From assembly GCF_000002595.2 (NCBI RefSeq), contig NC_057016.1, forward strand, positions 1,246,735 through 1,310,734: a stretch of DNA of 64,000 nucleotides, in the 5' to 3' direction. Position 1 is the first letter of the stretch. Each line of letters opens with the position of its first letter. Positions 44,413-56,269 of this stretch are shown here, piece by piece. This DNA is from Chlamydomonas reinhardtii (Eukaryota; Chlorophyta; Chlorophyceae; Chlamydomonadales; Chlamydomonadaceae). The notes beneath the pieces are model-generated. The model was not told the DNA's origin, made no database searches, and saw nothing but the letters and a program-made list of their open reading frames with translations. The translations under genes were made by a program, and so were the position numbers.

Positions 44413-44511
44413 CACACCAGCCTGCACACGCTGCCGAATTCACATGGACTGCGCCGACCCTTATCCCTCATGCATGCCCAAGGTGCCAGTTTGTCTTCAA
44501 GTCTCACAACC

Positions 44512-45771
44512 CTACCCATGCAGTTCACCACCGCCCGCAACGCCGCCCTGACCAGCATGCAGCTGCTGAGCCCCATGGGCCTCCAGTCCCGCCGCCGCCT
44601 CTGGCCCGCCCGCGCCCGCACCTCCACTTCCGCCTCCGCCCGCCGCCAGCTGCCCACCCGCCAGGGCCGCCAGCGGCAGCTCCAAAGTGACCGGACCGCC
44701 CTGCCGCGCCGCCATCTCCTTGAGCTGGCGCATCATCGCCGCATCGATCTGCAGCGCCTGACGCACCATCTGGCCGTTCTGCTCCACGTAACAGTAGATG
44801 GCGCCGGGCGTCTGCGGCCCGCCGCCGTCAGCAGTACCAGCGGCAGCAGCCACGGCGCCGGGTGCGGCTCCGCCAGTAGCGGCGGCACCGCCGGCCGCTG
44901 CCGCTGCGGGCTCCTCCGTGTCAACGCCAGACGTATACTGCACGCCTCCATCTCCGCAATCGTCGCCGTACGGGTGCGCGCCATCGTGGGTGCCGCCGTC
45001 CACCTCCATGTGCTCGCCATGATACGGCACGCTGCCGTACATGCCATGGCCGCCGTCGCCGTTGTCGTACTCACCGGCGCCAGCGCCGCCGTCTTCGGCA
45101 CCGCCGCCGTAACCGCCCGCCTGCACGTAACCGTCAGCGTCGACATCGTTGCCATCGTAGTACGGCGCCGCCGCCACGTGGCCCCCAGCCGCTGCCTCCG
45201 GATCCTCGTGCCCGTACGCTCCGTAGCCGTGGTGGTTGGGATAGTACTGCTGGCCATCGTGCTGCTGCAGGTGCTCGTCGTACTGCATATCACCGGCTTC
45301 GCCGCCCTCCGCCTGGTACTGCTGCTGCTGGTGTTGCTGCCGCCGCTGCTGTTCGTACAGCAGTTGTTGCTGCAGTTCGTACTGCTGCTGGTCGTACGCC
45401 TGGTTGTGTGCGTGCTGGTACTGCTGGTCGTACATGAGTGCTTGGTCGTCGTACTGCTGCTCCCCTTCCTCCTCATCATGCTGTCCTTGCTGCTGCTGCT
45501 GCTGATCTTCGTACAGTTGCTGCTGCTGCTCCGCATTGTACGGCTCGTACTGCTGCTCCTGTTGCTCCTCGTACTGTTGCTGCTCGTACTCTTCCTCCTG
45601 CTGTCCTTGTTCCAGCTGTGGCGGCTGCAGCACGCCATCACCGCCTCCTTGCCCAAAGCCGCCGTCGCCGTCGCCAGTAGTGCCTGGTGCCGCGCCGTCA
45701 CCATCGCCGTCGCCGTAGCCAGCCGCCTGGTGCTCGGGCTGCGACACGTGTCGGCCTGCAGCCCCACCATA

Positions 45772-45802
<31 letters not shown>

Positions 45803-48235
45803 TACTGCTGCTGCTGCTGGTATTGCTGCTGCTGCGGCTGTTGTTGCGACTGTGGCTGTTGATGTTGCTGGTACTGCTGCTGCTGCGGCTGTTGTTGCGA
45901 CTGCGGCTGTTGTTGTTGCTGCTGCAGCTGTTGCGGCTGCTGTTGTTGTTGCGGCTGCTGGTTGAGCGGGGCCGGGGCTGGCTGTGAAGCATGCACGTCA
46001 GGGGTGGCTCCCGCAGTCAGGTCCGCCACTTCGGCTCGCAGCTGCTGTTGATGTTGGTGTTGCTGCTGGTGTTGATGTTGGAGTTGCTGCTGCTTCGGGC
46101 GGAGGCCGTACTGGGAGCTGTGCCCCGAAGGCGCAACAGCGTGCGGCTGCTGCTGTTGCGGGTGAAGATGCTGTGACAGAGAAGATGGCAGCCTTCCTTG
46201 GGGTGGTGCAGGGGCAGGGTCCTGTTGCCGTTGCGTATATTGCGACTGCCACTGCTGCTGTCGCGGCTGCTGCTGCTGTTGCTGCTGTGGCGGCTGCTGC
46301 TGCTGCTGACCAGGCTGCCCTGGCCGCATGACGTTCTGCCTCGACAGGCCTCGCGTGGGTGGCATGCGGGCATCATGGCGCAGGTCCGGAGCACCCATGG
46401 GCTGCTGTTGTTGTTGCTGCTGTTGTTGCTGCTGTTGTTGCTGCTGTGTCGCCTGCAGCAAGTGCGGCGGTTGGGTCCAAGCACCGCCCGCCGCCGCAGC
46501 CATGCCTTCCGGGACTGGCTGTGCAGTGCCGGGCCCAGCAGCGCCCGACGCCGTGGCCTGCCCCTGCTGCAGCTGCGATGGCGGCTGCGGCTGCCCCTGC
46601 TGCAGCTGCCCTTGCTGCCCTATGCGCTGCGGCTGGCCTCGTGGTTGCTGCTGGGCGTCCAGTTGTGTTGACGGGGCGCCTTGCGGCTGCTCAGGTGCCA
46701 GCACCACTGTGGGGCCCTCCGGCGGACCACCGGCTTGCCTCGCCACCGCCGGCGCCACCGCCGTAGCGCGTTCGCCACCATCATGCTGCGACGCAGCCGC
46801 CGGCGGTTGTCGTTGCAGTTGCGGTTGCGGTTGAAGCTGCTGGTCGTGCTGCTGCTGGATGTGTTGGTGCAGCTGGCGCCGCATCTGCTGCGATACGCGT
46901 GTAGGCGGCAGCGCGGGCGGCAGCACCAGTTGCTGGCCTGGCGATGGGAGTCCCGGCGACCCGGCACGAGGCTCCTCGTCCGCGCCAGCAGCATCAGCAT
47001 CAGCACCAGCACCAGCACCGGCCGCTGCACTGGTGGCGCCGCTGCCCCCAGCCATGAACAACTGGACCGCAGATGCCGGCTGCAGCAGCTGAGGCAGCCG
47101 CGGCTGCTGTGGCTGCTGCAGTGCTGACCCGGTAGGACCGTTGAGACCGTTGGGCGGCGACGGGTCGTCCTGCTCTGGCCCGTCGCCTCCCGTGCCGCCC
47201 GGCCCCTCGCCAATGACCTCCGTTGAGGGCGTGCTGGGCGCGTGCTCGGCCTGCGCTGCGGCGTCGCCGGCGTCACCAGAGCTTGTGGGCTGCACAGCTG
47301 AGCCGCCGGGCGGCAGCGGCAGGTTGGAGCCTCCAAACCCCGCCCCGCCAGCTGCCGCAGCCACCTCTGCTGCTAGCGCCGCTGCAGTTGCTGCAGCCGC
47401 TGTTGCCGCCGAAGCCATAATCCATGACGAAGACTCGGGTGCTGCCGGCAGCCGCGCAGAGGGCTGGGCTCCTGACACCGGTGTTGGCCGTGCAACAGCG
47501 GCCGGGCCCACAGGTGGAGCACCACGCCGTGTCTGCAGTGGCAGAGCCGGCGGCGGAGCGGTGCGCTGCCGTTGTTGCTGCTGATCTATTTGCTGCTGTT
47601 GCGCTGGCGGCAAAGGCAAGGGCGGGCGCTGCGGCCGTGCCGGCGGCAGCAACGCGGCACTGCCTCCGGGCGCAGCATCCTCGCGCATCGGTAAAGCCCT
47701 CCCCGAGCCCTGCCCAGCAGCCGCACCCGCATTTGCCTCAGCCGGGGCTGCACTGCGGCCTAGGCCTGCTTCCTCGGATCCGCCAAGCCCGCTGGCCGCC
47801 CCAGCTCCAATGCCTGCTGCAGCAGGCCCCCTTGCGACAGCCCCCGGTGCGGCTGCGCCCGCGGCACCACCTCCCGGCGGCCCTCCTGCTGCACCTGGCC
47901 CTGCCGACTGGGCTCTATCCACAACCACCAGCGCCGCCGCAGCGGCTGCAGCCGATGCGCCTTCTGCCGCTGCTCCTGTTGCGGCCCCTGCTGCGGCGGC
48001 TGCAGCCGTGTCACCGCGCGGCAGCAGCTCATCGCCCGACCCCGACGGCGCCGTGGTGACGCCGGAGGCCCCCGCCTCTGCTGCCTCGCGCTCATAGCGG
48101 CGGCGGTCCTCCTCCGCCAGGTGCCCATACCGCTGCTTCTCTGCCGGCCCGGCTTGCATCCACAGCATGCCCACCTGCCGGGAACGTGACAGGCATGGGG
48201 TTACGAAAATGCGCGGACTATGGTAGCGCGCGCGC

Positions 48236-48296
<61 letters not shown>

Positions 48297-51200
48297 TGTG
48301 TGTTTTGAAGTCCAGGCATGTTGGTGCATGCATACAGGGGCACAATGCGTAGGGCAGCCTGATGGCACCACGTACCCAGGCGCGCAGGTTTTGCGGCGGC
48401 TGCGCGTTTGAGCGCTGCGGTACCCAGGCTTCAACACACGCCTGGTCATTCTCACGCAGCCCTCAAATCGTCGGCTGCGTGTCCCGCCCCGTCCCGTCCC
48501 CGGTGACGCGCCAAGCCACCTACCCTGCGGTTGAGCTCCATGGCGTCCACGCCCGGGTGCGCTGCCTGCACGCCATCCTGCTTATCCGCGAAGAAGAAGA
48601 TAAATGCGCCGCGGGCAGGCTGCACGCGCGGCGCCGCCGGCTGTGGCCATACCGCTGGTTGCCGCCGGTTCGCCACCCATGACGGCCGGTGGGCACCGCC
48701 CACTCTTGCGGCCATGTCAGGTATGTCGGCACCGGCATCAGCTGTCGCGAGGTCCCCGGAGGTGCCGCCGGTAGCTGGCGCGCCTGCTGGCGGCGGCGGG
48801 GTGGCAGCTGCAGCCCGGTTGCCGGTATCCCTGCCCTGCGGGTCATGCTGCGCAGCAGGCGGCGGCCTGCGCGGTCGGACGGGGCCAGCGGGGGCCACGA
48901 CTATCAGCCGGGGCCCCCGCCTGGTAGGGAGCCTCGGCCCCGGCCCGTTGGGAAGCCCCAACGTTACCCCGTTTGGCAACCCCGACACCGGCCCGTTTGG
49001 AAGCGCTGCCGCCGGGCTGCTTGCAGCTGCTCCCAAGGCCCCGGCGTCCGCCATGGCAGCAGCTGGAGTGCTGCCACCGGCCTGCTCCAGCGCGGCCGGC
49101 TGACTGTGCATCAGCTGCTGTCGCTTCGCGGGGGGTGGCTGCCCGCTATCGTCCTCGGGCTGCGTCGCGCCCCCGGCCGGCCGCAACGCCGACCCAGCCA
49201 CGCCATACAACGCTTGCTGCGGCTGCAGCTGCGGCAGCGGCAGCGGCGCCTGTACCGGCACCTGTAGGGGCTGCAGCTGCTGCGAGAATGGCCTTGGACG
49301 GGGGTCCTGTGGCGCCGACAGCGGCGTCGCGGCTGGCCCCAGTGGCTCCCCAGCATGCAGGTTGCCGGCGGTACCGGTGCCTAGCAGGTTGCCTCCGGCA
49401 CCGCCCGCTGCATCGCCGGCCTGCGGGGCGTCGCTAGCAGTGTCGGCTGTGCGCCCGTTGCCAGGCACTCCAGGGGCCTCCGCCTCTGTCTCCAACCGAT
49501 CCCCGACGCTGGCTGTTCGAGACCCGCCTATGTCCAACCGCCGCTCCTGCCCTCCGGCGCCGTCGGCGTCCATCCCGCCAGCGTCTGAGCCGTAAGGCTG
49601 CTGGTCCGGACCGCCCTCGGGCGCGTCCTCAACGCCCTGCCAACCGACGTGCTGCTGCCAGTCCTCCACCTCCCCCTCCTGCTGCTGCTGCGGCTGCGCC
49701 TGCCCCTGTGCACACGACAGCGAATCCTGGTGCTGCTCCTGCTGCTGCTGCCGCTGCTGCTGCAGGTGCGGGATGGGCTGCTGGCGCTGCTGGCGCTGCT
49801 CAGGTGCTAACTGGTCCGGGTGCTGCAGAGCGCGCGCTGGCATCGCGCCGCCCTGCGGCTGCGGCTGCCCCTGCTGCGGCCTAGCCACAGCCACATCGCC
49901 CACAGCCCTCGGCACCTGCTGCTGCTGCTGCCCCGGCTCCTGTTGCTCCTGCTGCCCCTGCTGGCGGCGGCGGCGGCGCCGCTCCGCCTGCCGCTCCGCC
50001 CGCTCATGTGCCCAGGGCGTGTTGTACAGCATGCCCCGGAAGACGCGGCCGTGCAAGCGGATGGTCACGAAGCAGCCGGTGTCGAAAAGCGACGACACGG
50101 TGCCTGTGAACACATCGCCCGGCTCTGGTGGCCGCTGGCTGCGATAGCTCTCGTCCGCGTGGGCGCCGTCATCGTCATCTTCTGACGATGCTAGGCCCTC
50201 CTCCATTGCGACCAGGGCCGGAGGGTAGGGGAAGGGCGGCGGCAGTAGCTGTGGCACTGGCGGCGGCAGCTGGTACCCCTGCGGGGCTACACGGGCGAGT
50301 ACGAGGGCCGAGGAGGCCGCCCCTCCAGCGGCTCGGGCTGCAGTGGGCGTGGATGCGGGGGCGGCACCCAACGGCGCCTGTGCGGCACGAGCCGGGGCCG
50401 GGGCAAGAGCCACCGGGGATGCATGGGCAGCGGCCACAGAGGCAACGGCCGCTGCTGCAGGCACCGCAGCGGTAGCCGGAGCTGCTGGACCCCGACCCAC
50501 AGGGCTCTGGACAGGAGAGCTCCCTGCTGCAAGCATCGCGGCGGGCGCTTGTGCACGTATTGCCTGCAGCGCCTGCAGCGCCTGAACCTGTGCGGGCGTT
50601 GGTGCTTGGGGTGGCTGCCTGTGCCCTGGCGAGGGCCGCCCGGGCCCCGTCGGCTGCTGCGGCGGCCGTAGCTGTTGAGGCCGCTGGGGTTGGGGCTGTG
50701 GTTGCTGCGAGGCTCGGGCTGAGGGTGGCGGTACTGAACCCATTGGCAGCGCTGGCGGCTTTGGCCTCTGTGCCGCCTGCTGCGCCGCCTGCTGCACCGC
50801 CTGTTGCTGTACTTGCTGCGGCCGCGCTGGCGGCGGCAACGGCGGCGGCGGCTGCCTTGCAGGTGCTGCCTGCAGCGGCCCCGCTAGAGGCCGCAACGCA
50901 CTGTTCCTGTCCGTTGGTTGTGAGGGTGCCTGCGCAGGGGCCCCTGATAACTGCTGGCCCTGCTGCTGCCGCAGAGCTAGTGGTGGCACGCGGGCCTGCG
51001 GTGTAGGTGCCAGCGCATTGGCCGTGCCCGGCGCCTGGGTGGCGCCAGTCCCTCGCTGTGCGGGGCCCGGCCCTGGCCCTGGCCCAGCGGGCGCGTCACC
51101 ATTCCTCACACCATCCATCACGGGCGACGGCATCGCGCCGTACCCAGGGCTTCCACCATCTCCTCCATCGCTGTCTAGAAATGGGACCTCAGCGCCGTCG

Positions 51201-54148
51201 CCGCCTGCCTGCGGTGGGGTAGGCGCGAGGCCCATGGCCGCGCCCGGAGGCTGCTGCGCCTGCTCACAGGCTGCATTCGGCGCAGCCGGCCCCATGTTGA
51301 CGTGGAATAGGGGCAATGGCTGCCCGAGCACGTTCACACGCACTTGCCCACTGTTGGCAGCCGGCCCCTGCGGCCCCTGCTCCATCCACCCTTGTCGCTG
51401 CGTCTGCTGCCCGTGTGGCTGCTGCTGCGCCTGCCGCGCCTGATGCCGCCCCTGCGCCTGCCCCAGCGCCTGCTCCTGCTGTTGTTGCAGCAGGAGCTGC
51501 AGCAGCTGCGGCTGCAGCAGAGCGCTGCTTACCGGTCCCAGCTGACCCGGCTGTGCGGAGAAGAGCGACCGAGCGGAGCGCCCGCGCTCCAATAGCTCCC
51601 CAAGCGGGTTCTCCAAAGGGGCAGGCGGGTCACCTAGCCGCGCCGCCCCCAATTCTGGCACAGTCGCTTGCTGTCCTTGCTGCGACGGGAGCCTGCGCTG
51701 CACCATCTGCGGCTGCTGCTGCTGCTGTTGCTGCTGCGGCTGCTCGTCCTGCTCTTGTGGTGGTAACCCCGCGGCACGCCATGCCGATGAACCGGGTTGG
51801 TTCAGCGCAGGAGGTACGGCCGCCTGTCGTGACTGTGGCTGCAGCAGCTGCTGAGCAGGCGGCAGCTGCGGCTGTGCGAGCCGCATCTGCGATAATGTTC
51901 GCTGGAGTGCGCCACCCTCCAAGCCCATGCCCGGCTGAGGCGCCCCTCCCGCTGGCACCGGCTGCACCAACTGCGCCGCACCCGCCTCCGGCGGCTGCAG
52001 GCCCGGTGCCTCACCCGGGTTCACTCGCACGGCCACCATTCGTCGCCTCCGGCCATCGCCAAGGTCGGCAATGACCGTGACGTTGCCGTTGCCTGCGGCC
52101 CCGATCACCGCCGCCGCAGGAGGCCGCTGCCCTGCCTGCTGACTTGACCCAGCCTCTTCTGATGACGCTGCCACCACCGCCGCTGGCGCTCCCGCAGGCC
52201 GCGCCAAGCCCCCAAGCTGGCCACCGCCATTTGATGCGAACAGCGCCGGCGCCGAGAGATGCCCTGAACCCAGCCCTTGCCCGAGCCCTGGCCAGCCTCC
52301 GGCCGCAACGGCGCCTCCAGCCCCTCCTGTAAGCCCGTTAGCACCGCCACCAGCGCCGCCGCCTGCACCAGCGCCCCCACTGCCGCTGCCTGCGCCGAGG
52401 CCGAGCGCCTGGGCTGTCAGCAGGCCGTAGGCCGCCGAGGCCTGGTCCTGCTCGTTGACGGCGCCGTTCGCTGGCAGCAGGTGCTGCTGCTGGACCAACC
52501 AGTCCGTCTCGTCCTCTAGCGCCGCGTTGTCCACGTCACCCAGCAGCCCCACCGCCGCGGCAGCGGCCTCGCCCTCGCCCTCGTCAGCGGTATCGCCGTC
52601 CTCGCGCTGCCGCTTGACCCCGCGCCCGCGGCCCCGCCCGCGCCCACGACCTCGGCCCCGGCCCCGCCCCCGTCCGCGCCCGCGTGTGGGCAAAGACTCA
52701 GGGTCCGTGTCCGTCTCCGCATCCTCAGGTGAGGGGCCCTCGCTCCCTGCGCATGAAGTGTGTGGTGGTCAGTAGCACATGGAAGAACGGAGTGTGCCGT
52801 GTGTACGTTGTGCGGTTGGGAGGCAGGGACCCCATCCCCTGGTGACTTCAGGGCACTAGATGGGTTGGCAAAAGCATTCACGCAGACCCACCGCCAGAAG
52901 CGGGCGGCGTAGAAGTGGCGGCGCGGCCCCGGCCCCGGCCGCGGCCCCGGGCCCGCCCGCCGCCGCCGCCGCCAGCTTTCCCCCGGCCGCCCGTTGCTTT
53001 GGGCTGCGGCTGGGTCCCTCTCGCTTGGGGCTGGTTGAAGGGCGGTAGGAGCAGTGGGCCGGTGTTCCCATGACAGTAGATCTGCAGAGGGCCATGCACG
53101 CAACGCTGAATGGAGGGCGCAACATCCGCAGCGCGCCGCCGACGTCCTACTCACCAACCAGGCAAGGATGGCATTACAAATGCCGCCATGCCAGGCCAGT
53201 CCACCCTGCGGACGTCGCGTAACCCACACCCGGGCCCCATCCTGAGTCCCTGACCTGCTCGTAGTGCCACAGCAGCTGACAGTATAGCCGCCGGATGGTC
53301 CACGACTTGGAAGTGAAGCTTTTGGAAAAGTTGAATGGGTCGCATACCTCGCTCCACTTCTTCTCGCTTATGACCTGCAACACCCCGCCGTACTCGCACA
53401 CCTGTATGCACGCCGGGAGAGTACCGATACGTCCTGTGAGTCAAGACTCCAAGCCCCCGGCGCCCGGCACCGGCGTCTGGTTTCACACGCTAGCACGCCG
53501 GCGGCAAACGTGGGGGCAAACCCAGTCCCGTTCTGGTGCCCGGCCTTGAAGCTGGGCGGGAGGCTGTGCTTTGAAGCCAACCACATACACTCCCCCTCTT
53601 GACGTCGTCTTTCATTGCGCCTCCCACGCATTCGCAGGCGCGGGCTTCTACAAGCGGGGGCGCAACCGCGGCGCCGGGGCGCAGCGCCTAGCTAACTGTA
53701 ATAAAACTGGACCCTCTTTTGACCGGCGACACAAAGTCGGTCCTCCCGCGCCGACCTGCTTATATAGCAGGTAGAGGTCAAGCTCCTGGCCGCTGACGGT
53801 GGGCACTCGCAAAGGATGAGTGCCGAGCCACTTGTGAAGCTCACGCAGCGTCGACCAGAAGAGTTTGGGGTCATTTATTACAGCCTCCTGAGGTTCCGAT
53901 GCTGGGGGATAGATAGTCTGCACAAAACCGTGCGAAGAAGCTGTCTGTCAGTGAAAGTTTTTTGCGAACCACTTTCCACACCGCTCGCTTACCCCTGAAA
54001 CAATTGGCACTCCTGGCAGCACTCCAGCATAATCTGCGTGCAGGCGCGGGGACGGCTTTGATGCGAGGGCTGCGGGCTTTGGTTGACCGAGGATAATTTG
54101 CGCACCCTCGTCCTCTTCGCCATCCACATCATCATGTGGCGCTGCCAT
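44512..54148 (-). CDS. Giant ARID-HMG-box DNA-binding protein, Gln-rich
   Basis: Probable chromatin architectural or transcription factor of the plant ARID-HMG type. Six exons close in phase: 54148-53993, 53917-53756, 53401-53255, 53081-52892, 52746-48524 and 48174-44512, giving 2846 residues; plant relatives have 300-450. ARID spans ~70-165 (FWSTLRELHKWLGTHPLRVP, CEYGGVLQVISEKKWSEVCD, WTIRRLYCQLLWHYEQIY). Two Gly-Arg runs like AT-hooks lie at ~190-215 and ~238-260. A motif that also precedes the HMG box in plant ARID-HMG proteins is at ~1090 (GTVSSLFDTGCFVTI, RVFRGMLYN). The HMG box is split by an intron at ~1597-1664 (GAFIFFFADKQDGVQAAHPG, then VGMLWMQAGPAEKQRYGHL and DRRRYERE). Between and after these lie about 2300 residues of Gln/Ala/Pro-rich sequence. 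An additional downstream splice near 44516 cannot be excluded. Confidence 0.85.
48241..48302. repeat. (TG)n tract in the HMG-box intron
   Basis: (CA)n on the coding strand, about 65 bases before the acceptor of the exon that completes the HMG box. Confidence 0.96.
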
Positions 54149-55165
54149 GAAGGCCTGCCCAGCGCGTGCGCATAGCCTGTTCGTTACGCGCGGGTGCTAT
54201 TCCGCATTAAACTCAGCTACGCGCGCGCGGCAGTGACCATTATGGCCATTGTTTCCTTTGAATCAACTATTACATGTCACTATAAATTTCATGAGACGTA
54301 CCTCGCCGGAGCGCCGGAGCGACGCTGCTCGACATCTCTTGCAAGCGTGTGCATCGGCGGAGGGGCAATCCCCCGATATGTACCGGGGCTGTCCTCGTTC
54401 TATCCTCCTTCGCTCCTTCCTCATGTACACGAATCAACGTCAGAGCCCACTGGAAGACAGAGTCGCGCTATCCTTCCACCCTTCCAGCCTGTTCCAGCTC
54501 ACGCTGAACACGCAACACGGTCACTGCCGTACTTTGTTGCGGTGCTAAGTTGCCGGTAGCCTGCGCCTCCCGCCCTTCCTTGACAAGAGCAAGGTGCGAA
54601 GGAATAACAAGTTATACTCACGAACAAGCAAGCGGATTGCAAGGCATTAACCATATTAACGGTGCCACTCTCCCAGTGCTCCACCGACCCACAGATCATC
54701 CCCCAGCACCTCTCAGATGTGCACGCCACCCGGCATGCGGGCGGCGCGGGCCTCATCAGCCTGCGCTGCGCCGTTCTACATGATCGCCCCTACCACGAAA
54801 TAGAAAGCCTAAACACACCGAGTACTGCTTGTTGTTTGCCTTTGTAACACCGGGTACCTGAAAGGCTGAAACCCTAAGCCGGTAATCCCCCATCACGCCT
54901 GCCCGCTACCCTTACCCAATGTGCGCGACTGTTCGGCGCTTGCTGTCGGAATGGACAAACGCTACATTAAGTCCTGCAATGCATTGCTAGCTACTACTAC
55001 ACCGTGCCGCAATCGCGGGCACGGTGCGCTTCCACAACGGTTCATGAATACCGCATGTGCCCTTCCCTTTCACCCCCGAGTCTTTCCCCAAGATGAAGCT
55101 CGTCCGCGCCAGGTCAGCTTGTATTCCCGTTAGTCATAGCACAATGCTTCAGCTGCTGAGGCCGC
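54149..55165. other. Intergenic: ARID-HMG upstream region and PET117 3' region
   Basis: No exon is supported. It must contain the promoter of the ARID-HMG gene, whose start is at 54148, and the PET117 3' UTR. I see no clear signal elements. Confidence 0.5.
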
Positions 55166-55706
55166 TCATCGGCTGCTGGATGGCCGCAACGTGGCGTCGT
55201 CCACGCCTGCGTCCACCTGGGCGCCCCTTTCAAACATTTCATCCGACATTGCTTGCTCAAATAACTTGCTTGTGGCCGCCTCCAACCGCTCCCTATCGCG
55301 CTTCGGCCCTTGCTTCATTTTCTGCGGAGCATGCCAGGCGACACCATGACACCAGGTCAGGGTGGTTCAGGCAGTGGGACAGAAGGCAGGGTACCAAACG
55401 GCAGGGTACCAACGGCAGGGCTTGCAAGTGGCTAACCCGCCCGACACAATGAACACAAGCATACAATGTACAGCATTCCAGGGGCACTGCCTGATAAAGC
55501 GGTGTCACTCTCGTCCCGTTGGCGTCCCTCCCGTATCGGGCACGCGTGTGTGGTGTCGACACCAACGCGGCAGTAACCATCGACGCCCCGCCCTCCCGAG
55601 GACTCACGAAGCGTGTTTCGCTCTCCGTTATATGAACGTAGTACATGATACCGGCGGCAAGCATGCAGGTCCCGCCAAACACCGCGATACCCCGCGTTGA
55701 TGACAT
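55166..55706 (-). CDS. PET117: PET117-like cytochrome c oxidase assembly factor
   Basis: PET117 acts with the heme A synthase COX15 in complex IV assembly at the mitochondrial inner membrane. Two exons close in phase 0: 55706-55608 and 55321-55166, giving 84 residues, in the family range. A short N terminus leads one membrane span (GIAVFGGTCMLAAGIMYYVH). The family pattern of a His after the span, then charged residues and M-x-Q-G-x-x-R-D-x-E-R, is seen as YVHITESETRF and KMKQGPKRDRERLEAA. The C-terminal half is acidic and helical (SKLFEQAMSDEMFERGAQVD). The match is short, so homology rests on length, topology and this motif. Confidence 0.7.
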
Positions 55707-56008
55707 CGCAAGAAAGGTCTGGTTGGGTATGTCGATTGTTCGCGATGTGAATACTCTGCTATGTAACATAGAAAGTTGTGTCAGCGCGAGGCGGTACACT
55801 GGCAACTTCTAAATTGCTGCATGGAGCCAATCGTTTTTTCCTCGCGGAGTCGCGGAGCACGCAGAAGACCACCGCTCGGCTACTCACAAGTCGATAGTAG
55901 CACGCAGACATATATATGCTAAATCCCGCGCCTTAGGCGTTGACTCGCGCTTGCAAACTCGCTCTCGCCTCCGCCCTTTCAAGCCCTTTGACGTCGCGTA
56001 GAATCACC
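55707..56008. promoter_or_regulatory. 302-base divergent promoter of two mitochondrial genes
   Basis: It separates the PET117-like start (-) from the NDUFC2-like start (+). TATATATG at 55911-55918 is a TATA element for the + strand gene, about 90 bases before its ATG. No TATA was seen facing PET117. Confidence 0.6.
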
Positions 56009-56269
56009 ATGGGCTGGGCGTACTCTGGCGAGTGGGGAATGCTGGCTGGCTTCTGCTTCGGGACCCTGAAGAACGTGCAGGAGGGGAAGGCCTGGTTCCG
56101 GCGGCCATATATTCATGGCGCTGGCATGATTGCTGGATACTACCTGTTTAAGGCGGCTGCGGACTGGGAGGATGAGGCCCTGAAGCGCATCATCACCCGC
56201 TATGAGCGCAAGGGCTATGCCATTCCTGAGGACCGGAAGGAGCTTTTTGCTGCTAACCAGTACAAGTAG
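56009..56269 (+). CDS. Probable mitochondrial complex I accessory subunit (NDUFC2/B14.5b-like)
   Basis: A single-exon 86-residue protein. Its order resembles NDUFC2: a first hydrophobic stretch (GEWGMLAGFCFGTLKNV), a basic loop (WFRRPYIHGAG), a second span ending AGYYLFK, then a charged helix (WEDEALKRIITRYERKGY) and an acidic tail with PEDRKELF. Human NDUFC2 has the equivalents AGYYLVKRED, MFGYMKLHPEDFPEEDKK. An upstream in-frame ATG at 55940 would add 23 residues; MGWAY was preferred because the family lacks a long leader. Being intronless is unusual beside its neighbours. The pairing with a complex IV assembly gene supports a respiratory role. Homology is short and stays tentative. Confidence 0.65.
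   Translation: MGWAYSGEWGMLAGFCFGTLKNVQEGKAWFRRPYIHGAGMIAGYYLFKAAADWEDEALKRIITRYERKGYAIPEDRKELFAANQYK

Noticed and set aside
44305-45987. 560-codon + strand open frame coding long Leu runs
   Set aside because: It is the complement of the CAG/CAA-coded Gln tract of the ARID-HMG gene and has no domain, splice context or family resemblance.
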